Notes: a model not told the origin generated them from the letters alone. 64,000 bases of DNA from Aequorivita vladivostokensis (GCF_000952855.1 NZ_JSVU01000003.1:1-64000); one strand, 5' to 3'; numbered from the stretch's first letter, positions 27,073-36,721 are shown. Numbers and translations are program-made.

Positions 27073-27642
27073 TTACTGTTTGGCGAACTGTAGATGAACT
27101 ACAATATCCACATCCTTACCAATACCAGCTGCGGTAGGGTCAAAATTAATGTTATAGTCAAACCTGTTGATAGTGGTTTTCGCTTTCAAACCTAATTTTT
27201 CACCTTGGTCGCTCTTGGCAGTTCCCCCGTAGTACACATCAAAAATTACTGGTTTTGTAACTCCTTTAATAGTAAGCTCGCCATACAATAAAAAATATTC
27301 TGGTTTACCGGTCGCTAAAATTTTAGTGCTTTTAAAGGTCATCGTCGGATAGGTTTCTACCTCAAAAAAATCGGCACTTCTCAAGTGTTTGTCCCGCGCA
27401 TCTACATTGGTGTTGATACTTGCCACTTGCACGTTAAAATTAAATTGTGCATCACGCAAGGCCTCGCCATTAGTGGTTAAACTACCTGTGTAGTCTAAAA
27501 ACTTGCCATTCACCAAACTAATGCCTGAATGCTTGATGCTAAAGTTTAACGAAGAATGGTTTGGGTCTACCTGCCATTGGGTCTGTGCAAAAGCTCCTAT
27601 TGTAAATAGGGACATTACAACTAAAATCAGTACTTTTTTCAT
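27073..27642 (-). CDS. YceI family periplasmic protein
   Basis: A 189-residue lipocalin-like protein with a signal peptide (cleavage after AFAQ, residue 20). YceI family marks are WQVDPNHSSLNFSIKH at the mature start, LRDAQFNFNVQVASINT, RDKHLRSADFFEVETYPTMTF near 95 and the conserved end. Members bind isoprenoid-like lipids and respond to stress or pH. The ATG at 27642 is preferred; one at 27648 adds two residues. A -7 element TATTTTTG sits at 27689-27682. Gene context: between the AraC regulator and ygiD. Confidence 0.92.
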   Translation of the reverse strand: MKKVLILVVMSLFTIGAFAQTQWQVDPNHSSLNFSIKHSGISLVNGKFLDYTGSLTTNGEALRDAQFNFNVQVASINTNVDARDKHLRSADFFEVETYPTMTFKSTKILATGKPEYFLLYGELTIKGVTKPVIFDVYYGGTAKSDQGEKLGLKAKTTINRFDYNINFDPTAAGIGKDVDIVVHLQFAKQ

Positions 27643-27740
27643 AATCATTTAAAATTAAATTGTTAATTAATTATTTGATTACAAAAATAGTAACACTACG
27701 GATGTTAAGAATTACACTTTTCGGTAGTAGAGGTATAATT

Positions 27741-28568
27741 TTAGGAAGTTAACAGGCTTCGCATTTCATCCCGAAACTCACCTGGTGTTTGTCCCGATTT
27801 TTTTTTGAAGACATTTGAAAAGTAAGAATTTTCATTATAACCCAATTCGTAGGCTATTTCGGCAATGGTTTTATCTGTGGAAGTCAGAAGGTTTTTGGCT
27901 TCAGTCAATTTTCTGGTTTCAATGATTTCCGAAACACTTTGCTGTAGAATATTTTGGCAAATTAAATTTAAGTTCCGGGTGCTCATAAACAATTTTTCCG
28001 CATAATATCCCACGCTCAAGGGGCGCCTAAAATTTTCTTCCAAAATGGCGAGAAAATTGGTAAAAGTCTCATTTTGGTTTGAGGAAATATCTGTGGGCTG
28101 CTGTTTCTGTTTTTCTGATAATACAATCGAAATAACGGCATTAAGCAAATGGCGAATGACGGAAAAATCAGGATGTGATTGCCTTAATTCATTATACATC
28201 ATTTCAGTCAAAACAGGAAGGCGGCCGGTAAGCCTTTCCACCGGCCAAAATATATTAGCCGTATTGTGGAATGCAGCGTAAAGTTGAAAAATAATTTCAG
28301 CTGCAAATTCACTACCAAACCTAATTACCCAAACATCGCACTTACCATCTTTTACTATAGGCTTTACTCTGTGAACCTTACCTTTGCTTACAAAACAAAC
28401 ATAGGGAGCATCTACGGTTGTGGTTTCAAAATCTATGAAATGCTCAATAGAACCCTCCATTCCTATAAGGATTTCTTCAAAATCGTGGATATGAGGTTCA
28501 TTAGTTGAAGAAGCAACTTTTTTTGCCTCTTCAACGTCAAACCTAAATATTTTTACTGGTTGGTCCAT
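27741..28568 (-). CDS. AraC family transcriptional regulator
   Basis: A 275-residue regulator: N-terminal cupin-like sensor (HIHDFEEILIGMEGSIEHFI near residue 25) and a C-terminal double helix-turn-helix (about 175-270, with TIAEIAYELGYNENSYFSNV and FKKKSGQTPGEFR). It is upstream of yceI and the ygiD-doxX-tetR group on the same strand with a 92-base gap, so it may activate yceI. The ligand is unknown. Confidence 0.92.
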   Translation of the reverse strand: MDQPVKIFRFDVEEAKKVASSTNEPHIHDFEEILIGMEGSIEHFIDFETTTVDAPYVCFVSKGKVHRVKPIVKDGKCDVWVIRFGSEFAAEIIFQLYAAFHNTANIFWPVERLTGRLPVLTEMMYNELRQSHPDFSVIRHLLNAVISIVLSEKQKQQPTDISSNQNETFTNFLAILEENFRRPLSVGYYAEKLFMSTRNLNLICQNILQQSVSEIIETRKLTEAKNLLTSTDKTIAEIAYELGYNENSYFSNVFKKKSGQTPGEFRDEMRSLLTS

Positions 28569-28770
28569 TGCTTAATTACTGATGTAGTGTAAAAACTAAA
28601 TTTACAAATTTTAAATCAGTTCTCTTCATTATCCCCCACCACCTCTTATACAAGGGTAAATCCGTTAATATTTCCATAAATCCCAAGATTAATGCTTTCT
28701 TTTTGTGGAATTGGCAATGCAAACCCATAGTTTTGCCCCCTTATTGAACAATAATTGAAAAAACAAAATT

Positions 28771-29199
28771 ATGAGTCAAGTACAAGGAAATGAAACCGTA
28801 AAACTTCACTACACAGGAAAATTGAACAACGGACAAGTGTTCGACAGTTCCGTACAACGCGAACCAGTGGAGGTAAAACTGGGGGAAGGTCGTTTAATTC
28901 CAGGTTTTGAAAAAGGATTGGTAAATATGAAAGAAAACGAAAAGAAAACCATTACCATTCCTAAAGAAGAAGCTTACGGCGAAGTTCAAAAAGAACTTTT
29001 CCAAAAAATACCGAGTGAGAATTTGCCACAAGACATAAAGCCTGAAGTGGGTATGGGGCTTGTATCTAAAAATCCAGACGGTAGTGAGCGCCAATTGCGG
29101 GTTGCCGATGTAAAGGACGGGTTTATTATTGTAGATGCAAACCATCCATTGGCTGGGCAAGATCTTACCTTTGAACTCGAGCTCCTCGCAATAAAATAA
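28771..29199 (+). CDS. FKBP-type peptidyl-prolyl isomerase (SlyD-like)
   Basis: A 142-residue cytosolic prolyl isomerase and chaperone. The order is FKBP part (VKLHYTGKLNNGQVFDSS, LIPGFEKGLVNM, EEAYGEV), an inserted IF chaperone flap (about residues 68-120), then the closing FKBP strand NHPLAGQDLTFELELL. It lacks the His-rich metal-binding tail of E. coli SlyD, as is usual outside enterobacteria. A -7-like TAGTTTTG lies at 28728-28735 with TTTTG 22 bases upstream. Confidence 0.93.
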   Translation: MSQVQGNETVKLHYTGKLNNGQVFDSSVQREPVEVKLGEGRLIPGFEKGLVNMKENEKKTITIPKEEAYGEVQKELFQKIPSENLPQDIKPEVGMGLVSKNPDGSERQLRVADVKDGFIIVDANHPLAGQDLTFELELLAIK

Positions 29200-29225
29200 A
29201 TTTGATAACCGTATCGATGCAAAAA

Positions 29226-29253
29226 AGACTACCAAAAAAAGTAGTCTTTTTTT
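29226..29253 (+). terminator. terminator after the FKBP gene
   Basis: Stem AGACTAC (29226-29232) with GTAGTCT (29241-29247), extended by an A tract pairing with the T tract TTTTTTT. The A/T flanks make it usable on both strands; the T9SS gene at 29302 converges on it. Confidence 0.82.
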
Positions 29254-29301
29254 ATTTCCAATTAAAAACAAAAAAGTAATTAAGAATGGAGAGGTTTTTA
29301 T

Positions 29302-30660
29302 TTATTTCTTTATAAACTTTTTATAAAATACACCATCCGCATTTTCAAATACGCAAAAATAGATTCCCGAACGTAATGTTTCAATGTTAATAGTATTGAT
29401 AACCGGAAAAATTTCCATCACATTTCTTCCTTGCATATCCCTAATTGAAACAGAATTAGGTTGGGTGCCTTCTTCCCATTGCAAATAAATGTTGTGTTGC
29501 GCAGGATTGGGATATATCGAAAAAGGCACAGCTTGTACAGTATTTATTTCCAAGGTGCCGGTATAACGCATCACAGAAGCCTTTTCTCCATTATTTGCAT
29601 CTAAATAGGCCACATAAGGCATACCCGTATTGCTGAATGCAAGTGAGGTATAACCCGTTGCTCCTTCCGAAAATCCTTCCGTTCCAAGGGCTACCCAATC
29701 TGTACCGTTATAAAACATTGTAGTTGCCTTATTTGCATTTGCTTTATCGCGAAAAGCTATATACGGAGCTCCAGCATTACTGAATGCAAGCGAGGTAAAT
29801 GAAACTTCATCTTCCGAAAATCCGGTATTCCCAACCGGTATCCAGTTGTTCCCATCAAATTTCATTACAGTCGCTTTACCTTCATTTCCACCATCTGTGT
29901 AAGCCACGTGCAAATCATTATTACTATCAAAAGCAAGTGATGGATATATAATATTACCCGCTGAGAATCCTGGAATTCCTACATAAACCCAAGTATTTCC
30001 ATCAAATTCCATCACGCTCATCTTGCTTGCATTTCCAGCATCACGAAATGCCACATAAGGATTGCCACTATTGCCAATGGCGAGAGCAGGATCGGTATAA
30101 ATTGAACCACCACCGGAAAATCCAGGACTGCCCACAGGTATCCAGTTGCTTCCATTAAATTTCATAACAGTAACATTATAACCTTCCGCCCAATCTTGGT
30201 ATGCGACAAATAATTCACCAGTGTTGCTAATTGCGAGGGAAGTGTGATATGCAGTATCTGCAGAAAAACCAGCAGTACCAACAACTACCCAGTTGGTGCC
30301 ATCAAACTTCATTACCGTTGCTTTTGAGTCAAGTGAACTGTCGGAATATGCTATGTACGGCGTTCCACTATTGTCTATGACGAGCGAAGTATAACTTACT
30401 TCCCCGGGAGTAAATCCTGCTGTTCCAACAGAAGTCCAGTTATTTCCATTATGCCTCATCACAGTAGCTTTAAATGAATTACCACCATCCCTATAGGCAA
30501 CATACGGTTCTCCATTAGTATTAAATACTAAGGAAATATCCTGAACAATTCCCGCTGAAAATCCGGGAATACCAACCACTTCCCAATCCTGTGAAAAGGC
30601 GGCTGTAGTCATAAATATTATTAATAAAGAAAATAAGTGTCGTAATTTTTTTTTCATCAT
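29302..30660 (-). CDS. secreted repeat protein with T9SS sorting domain
   Basis: A 452-residue protein: signal peptide (cut after AFSQ, about residue 24), seven repeats of about 50 residues, and a C-terminal type A sorting domain from FSIYPNPAQHNIYL to FIKK. Each repeat has the frame PYVAYxDxxNxxKATVMxFDG followed by NWVxVGTxGFS, a pattern suggesting a beta-propeller. Function is unknown. Start is ATG ATG. It is single, convergent with the FKBP gene, and the 210 bases upstream hold no clear gene. Confidence 0.87.
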   Translation of the reverse strand: MMKKKLRHLFSLLIIFMTTAAFSQDWEVVGIPGFSAGIVQDISLVFNTNGEPYVAYRDGGNSFKATVMRHNGNNWTSVGTAGFTPGEVSYTSLVIDNSGTPYIAYSDSSLDSKATVMKFDGTNWVVVGTAGFSADTAYHTSLAISNTGELFVAYQDWAEGYNVTVMKFNGSNWIPVGSPGFSGGGSIYTDPALAIGNSGNPYVAFRDAGNASKMSVMEFDGNTWVYVGIPGFSAGNIIYPSLAFDSNNDLHVAYTDGGNEGKATVMKFDGNNWIPVGNTGFSEDEVSFTSLAFSNAGAPYIAFRDKANANKATTMFYNGTDWVALGTEGFSEGATGYTSLAFSNTGMPYVAYLDANNGEKASVMRYTGTLEINTVQAVPFSIYPNPAQHNIYLQWEEGTQPNSVSIRDMQGRNVMEIFPVINTINIETLRSGIYFCVFENADGVFYKKFIKK

Positions 30661-30870
30661 AAAATCATTTTTTAATTATAGGGATTGGTTTTCATCCCCT
30701 TTAAAAGTCCATCGAATTTCTTTGTGAAATGTCATCACTTGGGTTTCCACAAAACAAATTATCTGGATAAAAAATAGAAAATGGCGAAGTATTTATTGTA
30801 AGTATGCAAGAATGGAATAGAAAAAAGGAAAGAAATCCTTGAAATTGCTTACAGTAGTATGGTTGTGGAA

Positions 30871-32436
30871 TTACAGCTTTCTTGTTTCTAATTTAAGAAC
30901 AATCGCATCCACACAATTAATCCCATCAATGGCTGCGGAAATTATTCCCCCGGCATAACCTGCGCCTTCGCCACAAGGATACAAACCTTTTATTTCAATA
31001 TGTTCAAGCGTTTCAGAATTTCTTGGAATTGCTATGGGGGAAGAAGTTCTACTCTCCGGCGCATGCAAAACTGCTTGATTTGTATAATATCCTTTCATCT
31101 TTTTTCCGAAGGCTACAAACGCCTTTTTTAAACGTTTTGAAAGTAAGGCCGGTAGCACTTCATTTAAATCCGCCGAAACAATTCCGGGTTGATAGGAAGT
31201 CTTCGGAAAATCCTCTGAAAGCTTTCCCTCCACAAAATCAATCATCCGCTGGGCAGGGACTCTTTGGGTCTTCCCTCCTGCTTCCCAACAACGCTTTTCC
31301 ACTTCCTTCTGAAAATTTAAGCATACAAAAGGATCGTCTTTTTTATAGTTTGGCAAATCCTTCGGCTCCACACTCACCACAATGCCGCTGTTCGCATACG
31401 GATTGTTGCGCTTGCTTGGGCTCCACCCATTTGTAACCACCTCCTCCTGTTCCGTGGCGCAGGGCGCTATTATTCCGCCGGGACACATACAGAAAGAATA
31501 CACACCCAATCCATCCACCTGCTCCACCAAGGCATAACTGGCCGGTGGCAAAAACGGATTGTCCACCTCGCCGTGATATTGTATATAATCGATCAGTTCC
31601 TGTTGGTGCTCCACCCTAACCCCGATGGCAAACGGTTTGGCTTCAATCTTAATATTTTTATTGTGAAGCAAATAAAAAATATCCCGTGCGGAATGGCCGG
31701 TTGCAAGTATTACATTCTCAAACTCAAACCATTTTTCGTTATTTATTTGAATGGCTTCAATAGCATTCGCTTTCAGCTTTAAGTCGGTCAATTTTGAATT
31801 GAAATGCACTTCACCACCATTTTCGATAATAGCTTCCCGCATTGCAGTGATTATCTTTGGAAGTTTATTGGTGCCAATATGTGGATGTGCATCTACAAGA
31901 ATATCTTCATCGGCGCCAAAATGAACAAACCATTCCAAGGCTTTTAGCACATTGCCCCGCTTTTTTGAACGTGTGTAAAGTTTTCCGTCGGAATAGGTTC
32001 CCGCGCCGCCCTCGCCAAAACAATAATTGCTTTCCGGGTTTACGATTTGGTCTTTATTGATTGCCGCTAGATCCCTCCTGCGCTCGCGGACGTCTTTTCC
32101 GCGTTCAAAAACAATCGGTTTCAATCCAGCCTCAATTGCCCGAAGCGCTGCGTAAAGCCCTGCCGGCCCAGCGCCAATGATCGCTATTTCCTTTGCTTTT
32201 GAAACATCTTGAGGCACGAATGGCGGAATGGTTTCCCTTTTTTCACCTTTCAGCCATATTTCAATCTGCAGATTTATTTTGATGGGTTTCCGGCGCGCAT
32301 CAATGGAGCGCTTGCGAATCCGCCAATCGCTAATTCCATCCCTGCGCAGCTTCTCTTTTTCCAAAGCAAGTTCAAGGATATAATCCAAATCTTCCTGTTG
32401 CCGCGGTAATATCGCAATTTGTACCAATCTGCCCAT
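30871..32436 (-). CDS. NAD(P)/FAD-dependent oxidoreductase
   Basis: A 521-residue flavoprotein related to uncharacterised FAD-dependent dehydrogenases. The dinucleotide-binding motif is AIIGAGPAGLYAALRA (about residue 88); CFGEGGAGTYSDGKLYTR (about 140) and ILATGHSARDIFYLL (about 245) are typical, as is the end PCGEGAGYAGGIISAAIDG. The first 80 residues form the family's small N-terminal domain. I start at ATG 32436 (MGRLVQIAILPRQQ); an upstream start at 32499 would add 21 residues unlike the family. A -7 element lies only six bases before this ATG. Confidence 0.88.
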   Translation of the reverse strand: MGRLVQIAILPRQQEDLDYILELALEKEKLRRDGISDWRIRKRSIDARRKPIKINLQIEIWLKGEKRETIPPFVPQDVSKAKEIAIIGAGPAGLYAALRAIEAGLKPIVFERGKDVRERRRDLAAINKDQIVNPESNYCFGEGGAGTYSDGKLYTRSKKRGNVLKALEWFVHFGADEDILVDAHPHIGTNKLPKIITAMREAIIENGGEVHFNSKLTDLKLKANAIEAIQINNEKWFEFENVILATGHSARDIFYLLHNKNIKIEAKPFAIGVRVEHQQELIDYIQYHGEVDNPFLPPASYALVEQVDGLGVYSFCMCPGGIIAPCATEQEEVVTNGWSPSKRNNPYANSGIVVSVEPKDLPNYKKDDPFVCLNFQKEVEKRCWEAGGKTQRVPAQRMIDFVEGKLSEDFPKTSYQPGIVSADLNEVLPALLSKRLKKAFVAFGKKMKGYYTNQAVLHAPESRTSSPIAIPRNSETLEHIEIKGLYPCGEGAGYAGGIISAAIDGINCVDAIVLKLETRKL

Positions 32437-32442
32437 AGAGCG

Positions 32443-32450
32443 CAAATATA
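32443..32450 (-). promoter_or_regulatory. -7 element directly before the FAD oxidoreductase gene
   Basis: Minus strand TATATTTG (32450-32443), then six bases, then ATG. This is the same spacing as at mnmE and suggests a leaderless or nearly leaderless mRNA. No good -33 is present. Confidence 0.42.
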
Positions 32451-32583
32451 AATTTTTAATGGCGAAGTTTTTCACAATAATCAATCCTGAAATATTCACT
32501 AACCCCTAGTTAAAAATTGATTAAACTTATAAAGTGTGCCTCCTTTCGTCCAGTTATTGGCTATTTTTAAAACAAATAATTTT

Positions 32584-34875
32584 ATGGGAAAAACATTTCA
32601 TAGTACGTTGGCCACTATTTTTATAATCGCCTTATTAAATACCTTGCAAGCCCAGGAATTGAAGGGCTTTATATTTGATACAAATAATTCCCCAATACCT
32701 GAGGTTTCGGTTTTTGTGAATGGTAAAAAGACCGTTGAAACCAATAACGAAGGATTATTTACGCTTTCCGAAGTATTCAAGCTTCCCTTAAAAATAACGC
32801 TTCAGCATCCAGATTTTTACAATGTTACCGTGCAAATGACCAAGAATAACGAGGCTTTTCAACTTTCACCGCTATCCAAATCTGAAAAACTCGATGAAGT
32901 GATTATTTCTTCAACCTATCAAAAGGAAAGCAAGGTCCTGATTTCCACGAAGAAAATTTCCGCTGAAAAATTTGAGGAATACAGCCCCAGGGATTTAGTT
33001 TCAGCCATCAATGAAACGCCCGGGGTTTATATACAGAGCGGGGCCATCAATACCAACCGGATCGTAATTCGGGGCGTTGGCTCGCGCACGCTTTATGGCA
33101 CCAATAAAATCCGTGCCTATTTTAACGGAATTCCCATTACCAATGGCGGTGGCGAAACGGCAATAGACGCGATTGATCCCGAGAATATTCAGACCATGGA
33201 AATAGTAAAAGGGCCCAAAGCCACACAATACGGCACCAATTTGGGCGGAACCCTGCTGATAAATTCCAAACAGGCCGCCGTGGGCAATTCTTACTTCGCC
33301 ACCAACCTTTCCGTTGGCTCCTTTGGACTGATTAAAAACACGGTCGCCGCCGCGACTGCAACCGACAGGTTTTCCTTAAATTTAAATTACGACCACTTGC
33401 AAACGGACGGCTTTCGTGAGAATAGCGATTATGATAGGAAAACCTTGTTCCTTACTTCCTCATATAAATTGAATCCTAAAAACGAACTCGGTTTACTGAT
33501 AAATTATGTGGATTATCTCGCCCAGATTCCCAGCTCCATTGGCAGGACGGCTTTTGAGGAAGACCCTTCCCAAGCGGCCTTTACGTGGAAGGCTGCGCAG
33601 GGTTTTGAGGATAATAAACAGACCTTGTTGGGAGTGAGCAATACCCATCGATTTTCCGAAAATTTCAGCAATACCAGCAGTGTTTTTTATACCTATTTAG
33701 ACCATTACGAGCCGCGGCCTTTCAACATTTTGGATGAATTCACCAATGGATACGGCGCACGGACGGTTTTTGCAAAAGACTTTTCATTTTTAAAAAATAA
33801 AGCCAATCTCAGTTTTGGAGGGGAATTTTACAAAGATGAATACAACTGGAAAACGATTGAAAATTTATATGAGGAAAACAATGGCAACGGCAGTTTGGAA
33901 GGGCAATTGTTAAGTGATAATATTGAAAAAAGGGACAATTTGAATGTTTTTGCGACCGTAACTTTGCCCTTTACCCAAAAGTTTAAAGGTCAGTTTGGCC
34001 TCAATTTTAACCAAACCACTTATGATTTTACCGACGACTTTAATGTTGGGGCTTCCAATAAAAGTGCGGAACGCAATTTTGAGCCCATTTTGGCACCTAA
34101 TGTAAACTTATTATATCAATTCACTGAAAATAGTAGCGTTTATTTCAACTTCAGTCGCGGCTTTAATTATCCTTCCATTGAGGAGACCCTTACGCCGGAC
34201 GGAGTTATAAATCCCAACCTCGGGCCCGAAAAGGGTTTTAATTATGAATTGGGAAGCGAGCTCTTTCTTTTTAAGAGAAAACTTCACTTTCAGGTGAATG
34301 CATATCTGTTGGATATTGACGATTTACTGGTAGCGGAGCGCATCGGCGACGATCAGTATATTGGCAGAAATGCGGGCAAAACGCAACACAAAGGGATTGA
34401 ATTAAATATTTCCTATAACCAATCCGTAGGACGATTTTTATATATTTCTCCCTACTTAAATGCGGAAATTACCGACCATACATTTATCGACTTCGTGGAT
34501 GGCGACAGTGATTTTTCGGGAAACCAACTTACGGGAGTGCCCGATAAAAAAGTAAACGGAGGCATAAATCTTAGTTTTAAAAACTTCAGTTTGAGTTCTA
34601 ATTTTCTTCATATTGGCGAAATTCCACTTAACGACGCTAACGCGCTTTATTCAGAAAAATATACGGTTTTCAATACTAAGGCTTCCTATAAAAATCAACT
34701 TTCAAAAGTGCTCTCTTTTGAAATAAATGCAGGGATAAATAATTTTACGGATGAAAAATATGCCTCCTCGGTTTTGATAAATGCCACCGGCTTTGGGGGT
34801 TCCGAACCGCGATACTACTACCCCGGCATGCCTCGAAATTGGTATAGCGGCTTTAAACTAAAGTATCAACTTTAA
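32584..34875 (+). CDS. TonB-dependent receptor
   Basis: A 763-residue outer-membrane receptor: signal peptide (cut after LQAQ, about residue 24), a carboxypeptidase-like regulatory domain (KGFIFDTNNSPIPEVSVFVN, about 27-100), a plug (TPGVYIQSGAINTNRIVIRG near 145 and MEIVKGPKATQYG near 215), and a 22-strand barrel to the end. It resembles FecA-type iron-citrate or siderophore receptors more than SusC, and there is no SusD partner, so metal or siderophore uptake is the better guess. Upstream in-frame ATG at 32536 precedes the signal peptide and is not preferred. lplA follows 38 bases downstream. Confidence 0.93.
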   Translation: MGKTFHSTLATIFIIALLNTLQAQELKGFIFDTNNSPIPEVSVFVNGKKTVETNNEGLFTLSEVFKLPLKITLQHPDFYNVTVQMTKNNEAFQLSPLSKSEKLDEVIISSTYQKESKVLISTKKISAEKFEEYSPRDLVSAINETPGVYIQSGAINTNRIVIRGVGSRTLYGTNKIRAYFNGIPITNGGGETAIDAIDPENIQTMEIVKGPKATQYGTNLGGTLLINSKQAAVGNSYFATNLSVGSFGLIKNTVAAATATDRFSLNLNYDHLQTDGFRENSDYDRKTLFLTSSYKLNPKNELGLLINYVDYLAQIPSSIGRTAFEEDPSQAAFTWKAAQGFEDNKQTLLGVSNTHRFSENFSNTSSVFYTYLDHYEPRPFNILDEFTNGYGARTVFAKDFSFLKNKANLSFGGEFYKDEYNWKTIENLYEENNGNGSLEGQLLSDNIEKRDNLNVFATVTLPFTQKFKGQFGLNFNQTTYDFTDDFNVGASNKSAERNFEPILAPNVNLLYQFTENSSVYFNFSRGFNYPSIEETLTPDGVINPNLGPEKGFNYELGSELFLFKRKLHFQVNAYLLDIDDLLVAERIGDDQYIGRNAGKTQHKGIELNISYNQSVGRFLYISPYLNAEITDHTFIDFVDGDSDFSGNQLTGVPDKKVNGGINLSFKNFSLSSNFLHIGEIPLNDANALYSEKYTVFNTKASYKNQLSKVLSFEINAGINNFTDEKYASSVLINATGFGGSEPRYYYPGMPRNWYSGFKLKYQL

Positions 34876-34913
34876 GCCTTGAAGTTTGTACCTTTGCGAA
34901 AACTTTTAACATC

Positions 34914-35912
34914 ATGATTTTCCTAGAAAACGAAGGCAACACCAATCCTCGACTCAACCTTGCACTGGAAGAATACGCCCTGCGGAACTTTAGCGCAGAT
35001 AATGATTATCTGCTCTTCTACATAAACGAGCCGTCCATTATTATTGGCCGTAACCAAAACACCTTGGAAGAAATTAACCACGAGTATATTGAACAGAACA
35101 ATATTCACGTAGTGCGAAGGGTTTCGGGCGGTGGTGCGGTATATCACGATTTTGGGAACCTCAACTTCAGCTTTATTACCGATCACGATATAAAAAGTTT
35201 GAACAACTTTAAAAAGTTCACCGCGCCCGTAATAAAGGTTTTGAACAGTTTGGGCCTAAATGCGGAACTTAAGGGCCGCAACGACATTCAGGTGGATGAA
35301 AAGAAAATTTCTGGCACTGCCCAGTTTTCTACTGGAAAACGAATGGTAAGCCACGGCACACTTTTGTTTGATACGGATTTGGGCGAAGTGGTAAACGCGC
35401 TTAACGTCAAAATGAGTAAAATTCAGAGCAAGGGCCATAAATCGGTACGCAGCCGCGTGGCCAATATTTCTGAATTTTTAAAGCAACCTTTAAAAATCGA
35501 AGAATTCAGAAAATTGTTATTGGAAGGACTATACGAGGAAAGTGAACCGTTTGAGAGTTATCATTTAACGCCCGAAGAATGGAAAGCTGTCCACGAATTG
35601 AAAGAAGAGAAATACGACACTTGGGATTGGAACTTCGGACGTTCCCCAAAATTCAACATACAGCGGAGCAAACGTTTTCCAATTGGTGAAATTGATCTTC
35701 GTATTTTTGTGGAAAAGGGACACATCAAGGATTTTAAAATCTACGGCGATTTCTTCGGAAAAGAACCCGTGGAAAAGCTTGAAAAACTATTGGAAGGCGC
35801 CCGTTACGAAAAAGAAGACATTTCCGACTTGCTCAAGGATATTGAGATAAAAGAATACTTTGGCGACATTCCAAAAATTGATTTTATTGAATTGGTTTAT
35901 GGGGGAGATTAA
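34914..35912 (+). CDS. lplA: lipoate-protein ligase
   Basis: A 332-residue LplA-type ligase that adenylates lipoate and attaches it to lysines of 2-oxoacid dehydrogenase E2 and GcvH proteins. Family marks are IIIGRNQNTLEEIN (about residue 43), VVRRVSGGGAVYHDFGNLNFSF (about 65-86, active-site RRxSGGGxVYHD), the KISGTAQF loop with the catalytic Lys (about 130) and HGTLLFDTDL. The C-terminal accessory domain is present. A TACCTTTG -7 element lies 17 bases before the ATG. Confidence 0.94.
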   Translation: MIFLENEGNTNPRLNLALEEYALRNFSADNDYLLFYINEPSIIIGRNQNTLEEINHEYIEQNNIHVVRRVSGGGAVYHDFGNLNFSFITDHDIKSLNNFKKFTAPVIKVLNSLGLNAELKGRNDIQVDEKKISGTAQFSTGKRMVSHGTLLFDTDLGEVVNALNVKMSKIQSKGHKSVRSRVANISEFLKQPLKIEEFRKLLLEGLYEESEPFESYHLTPEEWKAVHELKEEKYDTWDWNFGRSPKFNIQRSKRFPIGEIDLRIFVEKGHIKDFKIYGDFFGKEPVEKLEKLLEGARYEKEDISDLLKDIEIKEYFGDIPKIDFIELVYGGD

Positions 35913-35940
35913 GTTGATGGTTTCAAGTTTTTAGCGTCTA

Positions 35941-35971
35941 TTTCCTAATCCCTAATCCCTAATCCCTATTT
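35941..35971 (+). repeat. TAATCCC heptamer array
   Basis: Four copies of the heptamer CCTAATC in a row between lplA and the small membrane gene. Similar heptamers form a longer array at 62870-63015. Confidence 0.75.
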
Positions 35972-35985
35972 TAAAAACTCTTCAA

Positions 35986-36126
35986 ATGAGCAAAAACACT
36001 AAAATCATCCTTATGGTAGCGGCGGCGGTAGTGACCATCGTGGGGCTGATAACGGGAAGGTACCTATTTATTTTTTTGATGCTGCCCTTGGGTTTTCTCT
36101 TTAAGGGAAAAAACACCGACAAATAA
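35986..36126 (+). CDS. small membrane protein, 46 residues
   Basis: ATG at 35986 opens a 46-codon frame: a short basic start (MSKNTKI), a long hydrophobic stretch with two runs (residues about 7-22 and 26-39, IILMVAAAVVTIVGLI and YLFIFLMLPLGFLF), and a charged end KGKNTDK. It ends directly at a strong terminator, so the transcript boundary fits a real gene. I do not know its function. The usage of GCG GCG GCG codons is a mild oddity. Confidence 0.6.
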   Translation: MSKNTKIILMVAAAVVTIVGLITGRYLFIFLMLPLGFLFKGKNTDK

Positions 36127-36154
36127 AAAAGCCGCAATTTAGATTGCGGCTTTT
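36127..36154. terminator. bidirectional terminator
   Basis: Stem AAAAGCCGCAA (36127-36137) with TTGCGGCTTTT (36144-36154), loop TTTAGA. It separates the small plus-strand gene from the converging azurin gene and can work both ways. Confidence 0.85.
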
Positions 36155-36177
36155 AAAAGATATTTTGATTAATCCGA

Positions 36178-36687
36178 TTATTCTACGATAAACTTACCCT
36201 GCATTAAAGCATAGTGCCCAGGGAAAGTACACATAAAAGTATAGGTACCTGGAGCTGGAGCGTCAAATTCAATGGTGTCGCTTTCACCCCCACCAAGCAT
36301 TTTGGTATGCGCTATAAACTTATCTGTCATATCCGCAGGAATATAGTCGTTATCTTCCGCAACAGCTGCAGCCTGTCCCACGGCAGCCATATCGGCATCC
36401 TGTGTAAGTAGTGCCCAGTTATGGCCCATTACGTTTTTTTGCATTGTTCCCACATGCTTTAAGGTAAGTCTTACCTTTTGACCCGCTTTTACGCGAATTT
36501 CACTTTTATTGAATTTCATCTGGTCGTTCCCGGTAATCGTTACTTCCGTTACTGAATCATCCGTAGTTTCGGCAGGTGTGGTTTCCTCTACCGGAGCACC
36601 GATCTTTAAGTCATTTTTTTCTTCTTTCTTGTTGTCGCCACAGCTTATTGCAAGGACGGCCGCGAATACTAAAATTAGTTTTTTCAT
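36178..36687 (-). CDS. azurin-like blue copper lipoprotein
   Basis: A 169-residue cupredoxin with a lipoprotein signal (SC at residues 15-16 of MKKLILVFAAVLAISC, then GDNKKEEKND) and a Thr/Glu-rich linker of about 25 residues. Azurin marks are NQMKFNKSEIRVKAGQKV, KNVMGHNWALL (first His ligand), and CTFPGHYALMQGKF, which holds the Cys, His and Met copper ligands. It carries electrons in the periplasm or at the outer membrane, probably to a cytochrome oxidase or peroxidase. It has its own consensus promoter. Confidence 0.93.
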   Translation of the reverse strand: MKKLILVFAAVLAISCGDNKKEEKNDLKIGAPVEETTPAETTDDSVTEVTITGNDQMKFNKSEIRVKAGQKVRLTLKHVGTMQKNVMGHNWALLTQDADMAAVGQAAAVAEDNDYIPADMTDKFIAHTKMLGGGESDTIEFDAPAPGTYTFMCTFPGHYALMQGKFIVE

Positions 36688-36721
36688 TGTATTATAGTTT
36701 ATATTGATTATAAATAAAAGA

